A DNA stretch of 64,000 nucleotides from Nitrososphaeria archaeon (lineage in GTDB: Archaea; Thermoproteota; Nitrososphaeria; Nitrososphaerales; JAAOZN01), in assembly GCA_029775855.1 (NCBI GenBank), contig JARVJZ010000003.1, positions 62,001 through 126,000 on the forward strand, given 5' to 3'. Below are positions 42,346 through 51,388 of this stretch, one piece after another (positions within the stretch are counted from its first letter, which is position 1; each line of letters starts with the position of its first letter). Made by a program: the position numbers and the translations under genes. The notes below the pieces were generated by a model. It worked only from the letters and a program-made list of their open reading frames with translations. It ran no database searches and had not been told where the DNA came from.

Positions 42346-42717
42346 ATGGGTGAGCAGAGAAAGAAGATGCTCTATGTGCAGACAAGCGGCGTAGATACCC
42401 CTGAACGCCTATATGCACCCCTAATCCTAGCGGCAACAGCGGCGGCTACAGACATAGATGCAACAGTCTACTTTGTAATCAAAGGGGTCACAGCCTTAAA
42501 GAAAGGGGAAGCAGAGAAGATCAAGATAGGAAACTTCCCAGCCTTAAAAGAAGTTTTAGATCAAGCTTTGAAATCTGGTGTAAAGATTATGGCATGTGAG
42601 AGAAGCTGCCAACTACTTGGCATACCAAGGGATGAGATATTAAGTGAGGCTAAGCTAGTTGGGGCGGCTACTCTGAATGACCTAGTATTAGAGGCTGATG
42701 GGGTGCAATACTTCTAA
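42346..42717 (+). CDS. DsrE family sulfur-relay protein
   Basis: 123 residues. KKMLYVQTSGVDTPERLYAPLILAATAAATDIDATVYFVIKGV is the DsrE/YchN-like start; KIMACERSCQLLGIPRDEIL contains two Cys near the site where DsrE proteins hold the active sulfur. It likely receives persulfide from TusA. It is followed 12 bases later by a cysteine synthase gene on the same strand. Confidence 0.88.
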   Translation: MGEQRKKMLYVQTSGVDTPERLYAPLILAATAAATDIDATVYFVIKGVTALKKGEAEKIKIGNFPALKEVLDQALKSGVKIMACERSCQLLGIPRDEILSEAKLVGAATLNDLVLEADGVQYF

Positions 42718-42729
42718 AAAGGGGGAGAG

Positions 42730-43749
42730 GTGATGCAAAGTTTCACAGATATCTTGAAGCGTGTTGGGAATACCCCGCAGATCTCACTATCATCACCTAA
42801 AGATAGAGTGGCACTGTATGCTAAACTAGAGTGGTTCAACCCTTTTGGCTCACTGAAAGATAGGGCTGCGCTATGGATGATAAAAGACGCTGAGAACAGA
42901 AAGATCTTAAAAAGAGACCAGACCATATTACTTGAACCAACATCAGGCAACACAGGTATAGCGCTGGCTGGGATAGCAAAGGCATTAGGATACAAAGTTG
43001 AGTTAATCATCCCAGCGAAAGCCAGCGAGGAAACCAAGAAGCTGATAAGAAGACTGGGAGCAACGCTTCTCGAAACTGATGATGACTTATGCCCCAGAGT
43101 AGGACCTGGAACAGATCAATGTATAGCTTTGGCTGAAGCGATGATTAAAGCCCATCCAGAGAAGTATGTGATGCTAAACCAATACGCTAACGAAAGCAAC
43201 TTCTATGCGCACTATGAAGGCACAGGTCCGGAGATCTGGAGCAATCTAAGAGATGTTACACACTTTATAGCTGGTGTGGGCACAGGAGGCACGCTTACTG
43301 GTGTGGCAGCCTACCTTAAGAAGAAGAATCCGCATGTGAAGGTTATTGGTGTGCAGCCTCAGAGAGCCCATCATATCCAAGGGCTTAGGAACTTAGAAGA
43401 TTCGGCTGTGCCGGAACTACTTCGCCGACGAATTGGGTTGATTGATGAGTGGGTCAAGGTGAGTGATAGCGACGCCTTTAATGCAGTTAAAACTCTTGCT
43501 AAAACAAAGGCTCTATTTGTAGGTCCTTCGAGCGGTGCGGTTTATGCGGCTGCTCAAGAAGTTGCTGGGAAGCTCAGTGAAGGTAAGCTTGTTTTAATGT
43601 TTGCTGACGACGGTAGGAAGTTCTGGAGCCTATACGATAGATTTAAGGTTTTTACAAGAGAGGAGTTTGACTACTATAGCCATTATGCTAAGTATTTACC
43701 ACCCAATCCGTTATTCTATGAAGAGCCTATAACAGCTTATCATCCTTAA
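42730..43749 (+). CDS. Cysteine synthase-like PLP enzyme
   Basis: 339 residues (GTG 42730 or ATG 42733). PLP lysine in GSLKDRAALWMI; EPTSGNTGIALAGIAKALGY, HYEGTGPEIWSNL, IAGVGTGGTLTGVAAYLKKK and FVGPSSGAV are typical of the O-acetylserine/O-phosphoserine sulfhydrylase and cystathionine beta-synthase family. A segment DDDLCPRVGPGTDQCIALAEAM resembles archaeal or mycobacterial O-phosphoserine-using enzymes. A C-terminal extension (YYSHYAKYLPPNPLF) has no counterpart in the second paralogue at 58.7 kb. It sits directly after tusA-dsrE, so its sulfur may come from that relay rather than free sulfide. Confidence 0.88.
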   Translation: MMQSFTDILKRVGNTPQISLSSPKDRVALYAKLEWFNPFGSLKDRAALWMIKDAENRKILKRDQTILLEPTSGNTGIALAGIAKALGYKVELIIPAKASEETKKLIRRLGATLLETDDDLCPRVGPGTDQCIALAEAMIKAHPEKYVMLNQYANESNFYAHYEGTGPEIWSNLRDVTHFIAGVGTGGTLTGVAAYLKKKNPHVKVIGVQPQRAHHIQGLRNLEDSAVPELLRRRIGLIDEWVKVSDSDAFNAVKTLAKTKALFVGPSSGAVYAAAQEVAGKLSEGKLVLMFADDGRKFWSLYDRFKVFTREEFDYYSHYAKYLPPNPLFYEEPITAYHP

Positions 43750-43759
43750 ACAGATAAAG

Positions 43760-44860
43760 ATGGTGTTGGAAGCCGGTTCAGTAGCTGAAGATAGAGGTGA
43801 GTATAGCGTTCAAAGGCGAAGATTCATAAAGCGGTTGATAGTGGGCATACCGATATTAGCTGCTGCTTCGTCTCTATTAGCGTATCTGCTTGCATCAAAG
43901 CCTAGAGAAGAGTCTAAATCAACCACAGAGAGTTTGGAGCAGCTTATCAGTTATGAAGTTACACCAACTAATCTATTTTACGCAGTTTCGCTAGATGTCG
44001 TATCACCTAATCTTGATGCGAGCAGATGGAGGCTTAAAGTTCATGGGTTAGTTGAAGAACCTATGCAATTCACATTGGGTGATATTAAGTCTATGCGTTC
44101 AGTTGGAGAATACGCAACTTTAGAGTGTGTAAGTAACCCTGTAGGTGGAGATTTGATAAGTAATGCGTATTGGAGGGGTGTGCAGCTTAAAACCCTCTTG
44201 GAGTTGGTGAAGGTTAAGCCTAACGCGAGATATATTGTGTTTAGATGCTTTGAAGGTTATAGTGTTGGTATACCGATTGAAGCCGCCTTGGATGAAGGCA
44301 CAATATTAGCGTATGAGATGAATTACGAGCCTCTAACATTAGAGCATGGCTACCCTCTAAGGCTCATCGTGCCTAAGTACTATGGTATGATGAACCCTAA
44401 GTGGATAGTCGAGATAGAAGTTGTAGACTACACCTACTTGGGCTTCTGGCAGAAGTTAGGTTGGGCTAACGAAGCAGAATATCAGACTCATTCAACGATA
44501 TTGGTTCCAGGATACAGCCCGTTAAGAAGACGCTTCAACTTAAGTCAAACACCACAGCAAGCGAAGTTAGGTGAAAGACTTCAGATATGTGGTGTAGCGT
44601 TCGCTGGAGAAAGAGGAATCTCAAAGGTTGAGGTGAGCTTAGATGATGGGGTAACTTGGATGCGTGCAAAGATCAGAAAGCCGCTCTCTAAGTATTCTTG
44701 GGTTTTGTGGTGGCTTGATTGGGTTCCTGAGAAGGTGGGTGTGTATAGGCTTATGGTTAGAGCTGTAGATGGAAATGGTGTTCAGCAGATAGGTGATTTG
44801 ACTGAGCCTTATCCAGAGGGCGCTACTGGCTATCACACAATAGTCTTTAGGGTTGAGTAG
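43760..44860 (+). CDS. Molybdopterin oxidoreductase, sulfite oxidase / YedY family, Tat-exported
   Basis: 366 residues. The N-terminus holds SVQRRRFIKRL, a Tat-type signal followed by a membrane segment. The SUOX Mo-pterin domain contains LECVSNPVGGDLISN with the Cys ligand to molybdenum, and a C-terminal dimer-like domain (ISKVEVSLDDGVTWMRAKI). Reaction: oxidation or reduction of sulfite, sulfoxides or similar oxyanions at the cell surface. It lies ten bases after the cysteine synthase, ending the tusA-dsrE-cys locus. Confidence 0.88.
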   Translation: MVLEAGSVAEDRGEYSVQRRRFIKRLIVGIPILAAASSLLAYLLASKPREESKSTTESLEQLISYEVTPTNLFYAVSLDVVSPNLDASRWRLKVHGLVEEPMQFTLGDIKSMRSVGEYATLECVSNPVGGDLISNAYWRGVQLKTLLELVKVKPNARYIVFRCFEGYSVGIPIEAALDEGTILAYEMNYEPLTLEHGYPLRLIVPKYYGMMNPKWIVEIEVVDYTYLGFWQKLGWANEAEYQTHSTILVPGYSPLRRRFNLSQTPQQAKLGERLQICGVAFAGERGISKVEVSLDDGVTWMRAKIRKPLSKYSWVLWWLDWVPEKVGVYRLMVRAVDGNGVQQIGDLTEPYPEGATGYHTIVFRVE

Positions 44861-44866
44861 GGGTGG

Positions 44867-46648
44867 CTATTTCACGCCTAGATTTTTGAGCAGTATTTCT
44901 TCGTTGTTAGGCGACTGTATAAATGCTGGAACATTCTTTTGCTTTGTAGCCTTATAGGAGACGAAGAGCCACTGACCTGTGTCGAGATCCGTGGTCTTTT
45001 CGAGTAGATCGTAGCTTAGCGAGAATGCGTCTGCTATGACCATTCTGTCGTAGGATCTTGGAAGCGTGCTTACGAAGTAGCTGTGTAGTTGCTGTAGGGC
45101 GTTTACGTTTAGATGGGCTACTCTTTGTGTGCTGAGCCAGCAGTGCGCCCTATATTTTCTACCTTGTCTAAGTAGTGATTCGACTGCTTTATTTGATTCG
45201 TCTGAGTAATCAGTTCTTTGGCTTCTATCTGGTATGAATTCTTGCGCTTCATCTAAGACTATAAGAACCTTTCTTCTTGCGCCTTTTGTCTTCTTTAATT
45301 GGAGTAGTCTGGTTATGAGTTTTGATGCGGTTAGCCGCGCTTTGTCTGGCTCTGGTATATAAATAATGTTTATAGATTGAGCGGTGTCTTTTAGCACGAG
45401 GTTTGCTAGTCTACTTGGGTTTATTATTTTAGCCTCAGATTCTTCTAAAGTTGGCTTGGCTGTTTCTATTTTTTCAAGGTATTCTAAGATTGAGGATACT
45501 TCGCTTTTAAGTGAAGAGCGCTCTGGCGCTTTTTCAACGAGATCTTCTAATATCTTTTTAAGATATTCTATGTCTTCCTCTTTTAGGGCTGTTAGTTCGG
45601 TGTCGATGCTGTATCCTTTTTCTTCTATGAGGTGTTTTATGATTTCGGTTAGCGTGATTTTGGCTGACATTGCACCCGCTCTGCTAGATTCATGTGCGCT
45701 TTTTAGAGTTTCAATTATGGAGTCGATTCTGATATCTTCAATGTCTTCTAATGTTATTCTTTGGATTCTCTTTTCTTCAAAGAGCTTTTTGATTTTCTCT
45801 TTAAGCATACTTTCGCTTAATCTTTGTTCTAGTGTCTCTGGTATGACTTGAGAGTTTAGGAAGGTTGAGACATCTTCTTTGAAGTCTTCTGTTGAGAAGA
45901 CTTTGCCTTTTTTCGCTATGAGGTCTAGTAGGTGTATTGAATATTCACCCGCTACATCGAAGATTACTACTTTGAGTTCTGGTATTGCTTCGACTGCTTT
46001 TCTGATTAGGTAGGATGTTAGGTTGGATTTGCCTGAGCCTGTGAAGCCGAAGACTCCTGTATGGTATCTTACTACGCTTTCGATGTTTATTGTGAGAGGT
46101 ATGTTGAAGCCTATTAGCTCTCCTACAGATACACCATCTTCAACGCAGAGGAATCTTCTGACTGTTTGGTTTGAGAGTAGGTATGCTTTAGAGCCTATGA
46201 GTGGTATTAGTGTGGTTTTGGTGAATTTAGGCTCATCTTCTTTTAGGTTCATGGAGTAGTCTGTTGGGACTGCTATTATGTCGAGCCAAGTTTCTTCGCT
46301 TTCGCCCCAGCTTTCGTTTATCTTTGTTAGGAATTCGAGTCTGACGGTTTTTGGTAGGGCTACATCCATGCCGAGCATCTGGAAGTGTGTGGGTTTTAGG
46401 GCTACGATTTCGTAGATAAGGTAGAGTAGTTCTTCGGATGTTGTTCGCTCTATGCCTATGAAGGATGGTTGGTGTAGTCTATCAAGCACTTTTAGGTCGA
46501 ATTTTGCCTCAAGTATTGCTACTGGGTTCGCTAGGCTTATTTCACCCTCTTTAGTTCTTGTAGATCTTGTTACTATTTTGTGTTCTCTTAACCTTGCTTC
46601 GAATCTTCCTTCTAAGTCGTCGAAGGCTTCTGAATGCTTCATGCTCAT
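44867..46648 (-). CDS. HerA-like ATPase (FtsK/HerA translocase family)
   Basis: 593 residues. An N-terminal HAS-barrel-like beta domain leads to the RecA-like motor: Walker A GFTGSGKSNLTSYLIRKAV, Walker B RRKVLIVLDEAQEFIPDR, a long helical insertion between them (about 250-400), an arginine finger candidate QGRKYRAHCWLSTQRV. HerA hexamers pump DNA with the NurA nuclease in archaeal end resection, and serve as motors in several defence systems. Its ATG overlaps the end of the NurA-like gene (four bases). No Mre11/Rad50 genes are nearby, unlike the usual repair operon. Confidence 0.85.
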   Translation of the reverse strand: MSMKHSEAFDDLEGRFEARLREHKIVTRSTRTKEGEISLANPVAILEAKFDLKVLDRLHQPSFIGIERTTSEELLYLIYEIVALKPTHFQMLGMDVALPKTVRLEFLTKINESWGESEETWLDIIAVPTDYSMNLKEDEPKFTKTTLIPLIGSKAYLLSNQTVRRFLCVEDGVSVGELIGFNIPLTINIESVVRYHTGVFGFTGSGKSNLTSYLIRKAVEAIPELKVVIFDVAGEYSIHLLDLIAKKGKVFSTEDFKEDVSTFLNSQVIPETLEQRLSESMLKEKIKKLFEEKRIQRITLEDIEDIRIDSIIETLKSAHESSRAGAMSAKITLTEIIKHLIEEKGYSIDTELTALKEEDIEYLKKILEDLVEKAPERSSLKSEVSSILEYLEKIETAKPTLEESEAKIINPSRLANLVLKDTAQSINIIYIPEPDKARLTASKLITRLLQLKKTKGARRKVLIVLDEAQEFIPDRSQRTDYSDESNKAVESLLRQGRKYRAHCWLSTQRVAHLNVNALQQLHSYFVSTLPRSYDRMVIADAFSLSYDLLEKTTDLDTGQWLFVSYKATKQKNVPAFIQSPNNEEILLKNLGVK

Positions 46649-48438
46649 GCACCCTCTCTTTGGGCTGCGGCTCTTCTAGCCTTTTCGGTTTCGGCTCTTA
46701 ATCCTCTGTAGCCTTTGATGATGTAGAAGTAGCGTCTTTTTCTTGCTAGGGTTCCTAGGTGGAGGTCTGCTACTCCTCTTAGCATCCCTCTCATAAGGTT
46801 GACTTCAGCTTTTACTGCTTTGTCTGCTAAGTAAAGTAGTTGGTTGTGCCCTAGGGCTTCGAGCACTTCAGGGTTGTCTGAGTTTGTGAGTATGGTGAGT
46901 ATGAGGTCGTCGAGGGGGTTTGCGTCGTTGTCTTCTATATATGGTTCTATCTGGATTATTCCATCTCTTGCTAAGACCTCTATTTGTTTGCAGCGTTGTT
47001 CGTCGAAAACTGGGCTGTAGAAGCGGTCGTAGACGAAGACTGGTGAGCGTGCTTCTTTGTCTGTTGTGAAGGTTTTTGATTGGAAGTATGCTTTAACTAA
47101 AAGTCTTTCTCTGAAGACGGTCTTTCTCGCTGCTCTTAGAGGCGTTTTTTGGTCGCCGCTTTTGGTTAATGTTGTGAAGCAGACATCGTAGCTCATCGTT
47201 CTCCAAGGTGTTTCTATCATCTGGTTGTTGACTGAGGTTAGTATGGTGAGGAAGGCTCGGTCGTTTTTTATTCCTGGGAGGCTGGCGCTCTTTATTAAGC
47301 CTTGGTGTGTTGCGTATGGTATTATGCTTCTTGTGAAGTCTGAGGCTACCGTGTCCTTTGTTACACCGATGAGCAGCACATTTTTGCTGTGTGTTTGGTA
47401 TAGGAGTTCGTAGATGAGGAAGAGGTTTACAGCGTTTATGTCGAGTACTGTAAGCCATCTTTCTTCGTCCAGTTGTAGAGGATGCTCGGTGCCTTCGAAG
47501 ACTCTTGTTCTTACCGCTTCGGCTGCTGCTTTCACTCTCTTCCAGTAGGTTTTTACTTCTGGTTTGATTGCTATGGTTGTTAGGTCTGATTTTTCGAGGA
47601 GTTGGTGGTTGTAGTGCTCATTCATTTCGTTTAGTTTCTTTATGAGTTTGTTGAGTTTTTCGTCGTTTAGTTTTAGTTGGTTTGCTAGTTCGGTTTTCGT
47701 CATTTCTGTGTGCTGTATTAGGGTTTGGATGGCTTTGTAGGTTAGGTATGGTGGTCTTGTTGGTATGTAGATATTTCCTGGGCCTAGTATAGATGCTATG
47801 CTTAGGTCGAGCATAGATGGTTTACCTTCTGAGGTTTCTATTGTGGTTAGGGTTGAGTAGCCGCTTTTGAGCATTGCTCTAAGGTCTCTGGATGCTGGTC
47901 CGAAGGTTCCTGATATAGGTCTGTCGAGGAAGATTATCTTTGTTTCTTTTTGGTTTAGGGTGTTTAGGGTTATTGAGAGTTCTGCTAGAGTCATTAGAGA
48001 GTAGGGGATTCGGTCTATTGCTTGCTGGAGTTCGAATTCGACGTCTGTTTGGGTTAGGGGGTTTAGGATGTTTGTGGTGTCTTCGAACCAGAGTGGGATG
48101 GCTGCTGAGGCTGTTAGTCTTAACTCTCGCTCCGCTTTTTTTATGTTTATGTTTATACTTTTTTCTTCTATTTTGAAGGGGCATTTGTATGCTGTTGCGC
48201 ATACATAGAATAAGATCATCTCCATCCTTTCGTCATAATCCATGGAGCCGTCTATGCCTACCGCTGTGCCTTCTTTGAGTTTTAGTGTGTCTGCTGCATG
48301 GAGCCATCTTTCTTTTTGCGGTTGTTTGAGTAGTGCTTTGAAGTCTTCTCTGCCTTTCATTTGGTCTGCTCTTTTGTTGAAGTTGCTGACTAAGGTGGAT
48401 GTTTGGGCTGCTAGTTTTCTAGCTATGGTGCTTGACAA
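46645..48438 (-). CDS. NurA-like nuclease with an inserted winged helix
   Basis: 597 residues, long for NurA (usually about 350-450). The NurA domain opens with GTAVGIDGSMDYDERMEMI, with the catalytic Asp in GIDGS; a second acidic motif IIFLDRPISG follows. An inserted winged helix sits at about 245-285 (TEMTKTELANQLKLNDEKLN). The C-terminal NurA half contains VFVYDRFYSPVFDE and NQLLYLADKAVKAEV. The HerA gene is coupled to it by a four-base overlap, so HerA and NurA would assemble together. 59 bases upstream lies the type IIG-like gene, making a three-gene unit. Confidence 0.75.
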   Translation of the reverse strand: MSSTIARKLAAQTSTLVSNFNKRADQMKGREDFKALLKQPQKERWLHAADTLKLKEGTAVGIDGSMDYDERMEMILFYVCATAYKCPFKIEEKSININIKKAERELRLTASAAIPLWFEDTTNILNPLTQTDVEFELQQAIDRIPYSLMTLAELSITLNTLNQKETKIIFLDRPISGTFGPASRDLRAMLKSGYSTLTTIETSEGKPSMLDLSIASILGPGNIYIPTRPPYLTYKAIQTLIQHTEMTKTELANQLKLNDEKLNKLIKKLNEMNEHYNHQLLEKSDLTTIAIKPEVKTYWKRVKAAAEAVRTRVFEGTEHPLQLDEERWLTVLDINAVNLFLIYELLYQTHSKNVLLIGVTKDTVASDFTRSIIPYATHQGLIKSASLPGIKNDRAFLTILTSVNNQMIETPWRTMSYDVCFTTLTKSGDQKTPLRAARKTVFRERLLVKAYFQSKTFTTDKEARSPVFVYDRFYSPVFDEQRCKQIEVLARDGIIQIEPYIEDNDANPLDDLILTILTNSDNPEVLEALGHNQLLYLADKAVKAEVNLMRGMLRGVADLHLGTLARKRRYFYIIKGYRGLRAETEKARRAAAQREGA

Positions 48439-48496
48439 CCTTCTGCTTTGAGGTTGATGAAAGTTATAAAGGTAGTGTCCAAGTTATTGTCTGCTC

Positions 48497-51388
48497 TTAT
48501 GTTTTGCTTCTGAGCCTTCTGAGTTCTTGGAGCTCAGCCAACGCCTTCTCTACTTGGATGCGTTCAGCCTTTGTTAGTCCTAGTGTGTCGTAGATGGCTT
48601 CATCTAACTCCCTGCGCGCTTCATTCTCCTCTTTGACTGCGGCGTGAAGCCTTCTCTGAATTTTATCTTCAAGTAATCTTTGCTCCTTCCTAGATTTAAT
48701 AGCATCTAATTCATCTTCAATTTTTATTCTTTTATCTATAGCTTTAACGACTATTCTAAACGCCTTTGCTATTCGGCTTCTCTCATCTTCAGAAAGAGAT
48801 GAAGGATCAAGTGTGGGAAGAATCTCTATTTCGTAAACAAGGAGTTCTAAGACGCCACCACCATAGGAGCGGCCATACAGTTCAACTAATAACGCATTAA
48901 CGCTACTATTAAGATAACCAAGTAGGATATTGGTGTACTGTTTATTCTTAGGATATATGTAATAGAAGACGTGAGCAGCATGTGCTTGAGCATCGTTTCG
49001 CAAGAAGACTGGCTTAATATCGATTAATCTTGGAAAAAGAATTGTGGACTCCTTTAACTGGGGTAGGGCGTACCACGGTTCGCGTGCACGAACGGTTTCA
49101 AGTTGAGGTAGTTTTCTTTTGCCTCTTTTTGAACCTCGTGTGACCTCTATTTCAAGCCGCTCGCCATACTCTATGTATTTAAGGGCGTTAGTCCCTTTCA
49201 ACACGTTTTTAGGTTGGTTAACCATAAAGAAGTATTCTTGAACATCTTCTTCATGTATTACAAGCCCTTTAACCTTCTTAGGTGAAGAGACGCAAGGTTT
49301 TAGAAACTGCGGCTCTATCCCCCATTTTTCAGCTTTCTCCTTTGAGAGAATAAAATAATCATTATAACCTGTCTTTATGCCGAAGAATACTTCTGCGAGG
49401 TTCTCAAGTGGTTTTACCTTAGGATTTTGGATGATCTTTTGATACACAAGCGGGGCTCTCAGATAAACATTCCATTTTCCTTGCTTAAGGTTTCCCTGTT
49501 TAACTACGTTAATTCTTATGTGCTCGTCTTCAAAACTCTCTGCCGTTTCTTGAATTAACCTAATTTGGCTCTCTAAGTCCATCTTCTGTTTTACACGGAT
49601 GAACTTCACTAAATTCTCGTTGCGCTTTCGTTTATCACTCTCCTTTTCGAGTATTGTTACCGCTGTATTGACTTCAGCATCAGGAAACACTGCTCTATCA
49701 AACTCAATAACATAATGAATCTTCGCATAATCGAGCAGAAACCTTTGGAAAGGCTCACCATAACCAACCTCAAGCCACTTATTCGAAGATATAAAACCAA
49801 GGTAGCCACTATTCCTCAAAAGCCCCAAACCGTGAATAAAGAAGTAGATGTAGATATCACTCTGCTTATCAAGAACAATAGCATCAGAAACCCCCTTAGG
49901 CGCAGCGCCGACAAACAACCTACCCCGATACTCACCCTCAATCAACCCCTTAATCTTAAGCTTCTCACCCTCACCCAACAACTCCTGCCTAATGTAAGGA
50001 GGATTAGCAACAACAACATCAAAATAAGCCGGAACATCAATCAAAGCCCTCTTACCCTCAGCAGTTACACCCTCAAACCCAGACAAAATAGCCTGCCCAG
50101 CCTTAATATCAAAAAAGTCATCCACAATAACATTCACCTTATCAATCCTAGCCCTAGCATTCTGAATAGCAAGATTAATCACAGAAAGATGAGCCGGAAA
50201 CTGATTAATATCAACACCAAATATCTGCCCCAACAACCGCCTATGAAAAAGCTCACCAAAAGCACCAGAAGCGTCCCTAGGAATCCCATTAAGCTCACGC
50301 AACCTATGATACGCCTTAACAAGAAAAGAGCCCGAGCCACAAGCAGGGTCTAGGACCACAGCGTCAGGACGCCTTAAAGTCAACCTAATTATCAAATCAA
50401 CGATACTTGGAGGGGTATAGAACTGCCCAAGCCTCTTCCTCTCCAAAGGCGGAATAAGCTTCTCATAAACCCTACCTAGAAAATCACTCTCCATCTTAGA
50501 AAAATCAAACTCATTCAACGAATCAATAAGCGTCCTTATACGCTCACCAGCCCTCGCCGTTAAAGGAATCTCACTTATAATATCACTCTCATAGATTGGA
50601 GCATAATCTATCTTCCTAGCCTCAGCATAAAACCTACCCAAAGCATCAGAAACATCCTCATCCTCAAACACCCTAAGCTGACTCAACCTATCAGGGTAAA
50701 TCGCCCTAATCACCTGATAAAACAAGAGCTTATTGATCTGCAAATACGTAGACTGCGCAGCAACCAACCTATTACTCTCATCACCAAATTCAACACCTTG
50801 ACTCTCAAGCCAACTGACATACCTATCATAGAAAGCCTTATCCTTCAACCTCTCCTTCAACGAAGAAAGAAACTCAGGATAAAGATCATTAAACGCCTCA
50901 TGAAGCATATCAACAAGAGTATCATCTAAAGGCTTAAGCCGAACAGGCACTAACCCAAGCGTAGCCTTAAGAACATCTTCAGCCCAACTCGGATGAACAT
51001 CATAATCATACGAAGCAACCTCACTCTCATAAGCCTTAACACCAGCCCTCAGCTGAAAAAGAACAATCCTCCTAGCATTACAAGTCAGATAATAGGGAAA
51101 ACCACCAAGAGCAGCATAACCAACAGCCTGATTTATAACATCAGGGTCACGAGGCTCAATATCACGCTCAACCCTACCAACCTTCTTCCTAAACTTCGCC
51201 TCCAAAACAAAGATACCCCTACCACCCCTCTCCGCAGTCAAATCAGGCCTACCATCAATAGAAGGCTCAACGTGAAAATCAACAACACCCGCAACACCAA
51301 GCCTCTCAGCAGCCTCCTTCAACCTAGGCAAAACATAATTAGCAACAAAGTCTCTCTCAGAACGGTAGCGAAACATACAAACCACCAC
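48497..51388 (-). CDS. Type IIG/ISP-like restriction-modification enzyme
   Basis: 963 residues (GTG 51388, or ATG 51376). An N-terminal PD-(D/E)xK-type nuclease is suggested by Asp in GRPDL (D49) and ExK in VLEAKFRKK (E63, K65). A helical spacer follows, then the N6-adenine methylase core: motif I VLDPACGSGSFLVKAY, and the catalytic NPPYIRQ. A C-terminal target-recognition region has FFGIKTGYNDYFIL, then YGRSYGGGVLEL near the end. This matches single-chain type IIG or Eco57I-like enzymes that cut and methylate DNA. The half of the gene from about 49.7 kb to 51.4 kb differs sharply in base use from the rest and from HerA/NurA. Confidence 0.85.
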   Translation of the reverse strand: MVVCMFRYRSERDFVANYVLPRLKEAAERLGVAGVVDFHVEPSIDGRPDLTAERGGRGIFVLEAKFRKKVGRVERDIEPRDPDVINQAVGYAALGGFPYYLTCNARRIVLFQLRAGVKAYESEVASYDYDVHPSWAEDVLKATLGLVPVRLKPLDDTLVDMLHEAFNDLYPEFLSSLKERLKDKAFYDRYVSWLESQGVEFGDESNRLVAAQSTYLQINKLLFYQVIRAIYPDRLSQLRVFEDEDVSDALGRFYAEARKIDYAPIYESDIISEIPLTARAGERIRTLIDSLNEFDFSKMESDFLGRVYEKLIPPLERKRLGQFYTPPSIVDLIIRLTLRRPDAVVLDPACGSGSFLVKAYHRLRELNGIPRDASGAFGELFHRRLLGQIFGVDINQFPAHLSVINLAIQNARARIDKVNVIVDDFFDIKAGQAILSGFEGVTAEGKRALIDVPAYFDVVVANPPYIRQELLGEGEKLKIKGLIEGEYRGRLFVGAAPKGVSDAIVLDKQSDIYIYFFIHGLGLLRNSGYLGFISSNKWLEVGYGEPFQRFLLDYAKIHYVIEFDRAVFPDAEVNTAVTILEKESDKRKRNENLVKFIRVKQKMDLESQIRLIQETAESFEDEHIRINVVKQGNLKQGKWNVYLRAPLVYQKIIQNPKVKPLENLAEVFFGIKTGYNDYFILSKEKAEKWGIEPQFLKPCVSSPKKVKGLVIHEEDVQEYFFMVNQPKNVLKGTNALKYIEYGERLEIEVTRGSKRGKRKLPQLETVRAREPWYALPQLKESTILFPRLIDIKPVFLRNDAQAHAAHVFYYIYPKNKQYTNILLGYLNSSVNALLVELYGRSYGGGVLELLVYEIEILPTLDPSSLSEDERSRIAKAFRIVVKAIDKRIKIEDELDAIKSRKEQRLLEDKIQRRLHAAVKEENEARRELDEAIYDTLGLTKAERIQVEKALAELQELRRLRSKT

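Noticed and set aside
45384-45851. Plus-strand frame of 155 codons opposite HerA
   Set aside because: Serine-rich antisense text opposite the conserved HerA motor; a product of codon bias.
49715-50353. Long plus-strand frame of 212 codons inside the type IIG gene
   Set aside because: It arises from the A/C-rich plus strand and lies exactly opposite conserved methylase motifs; its text (many K, T, P, N runs) has no domain.
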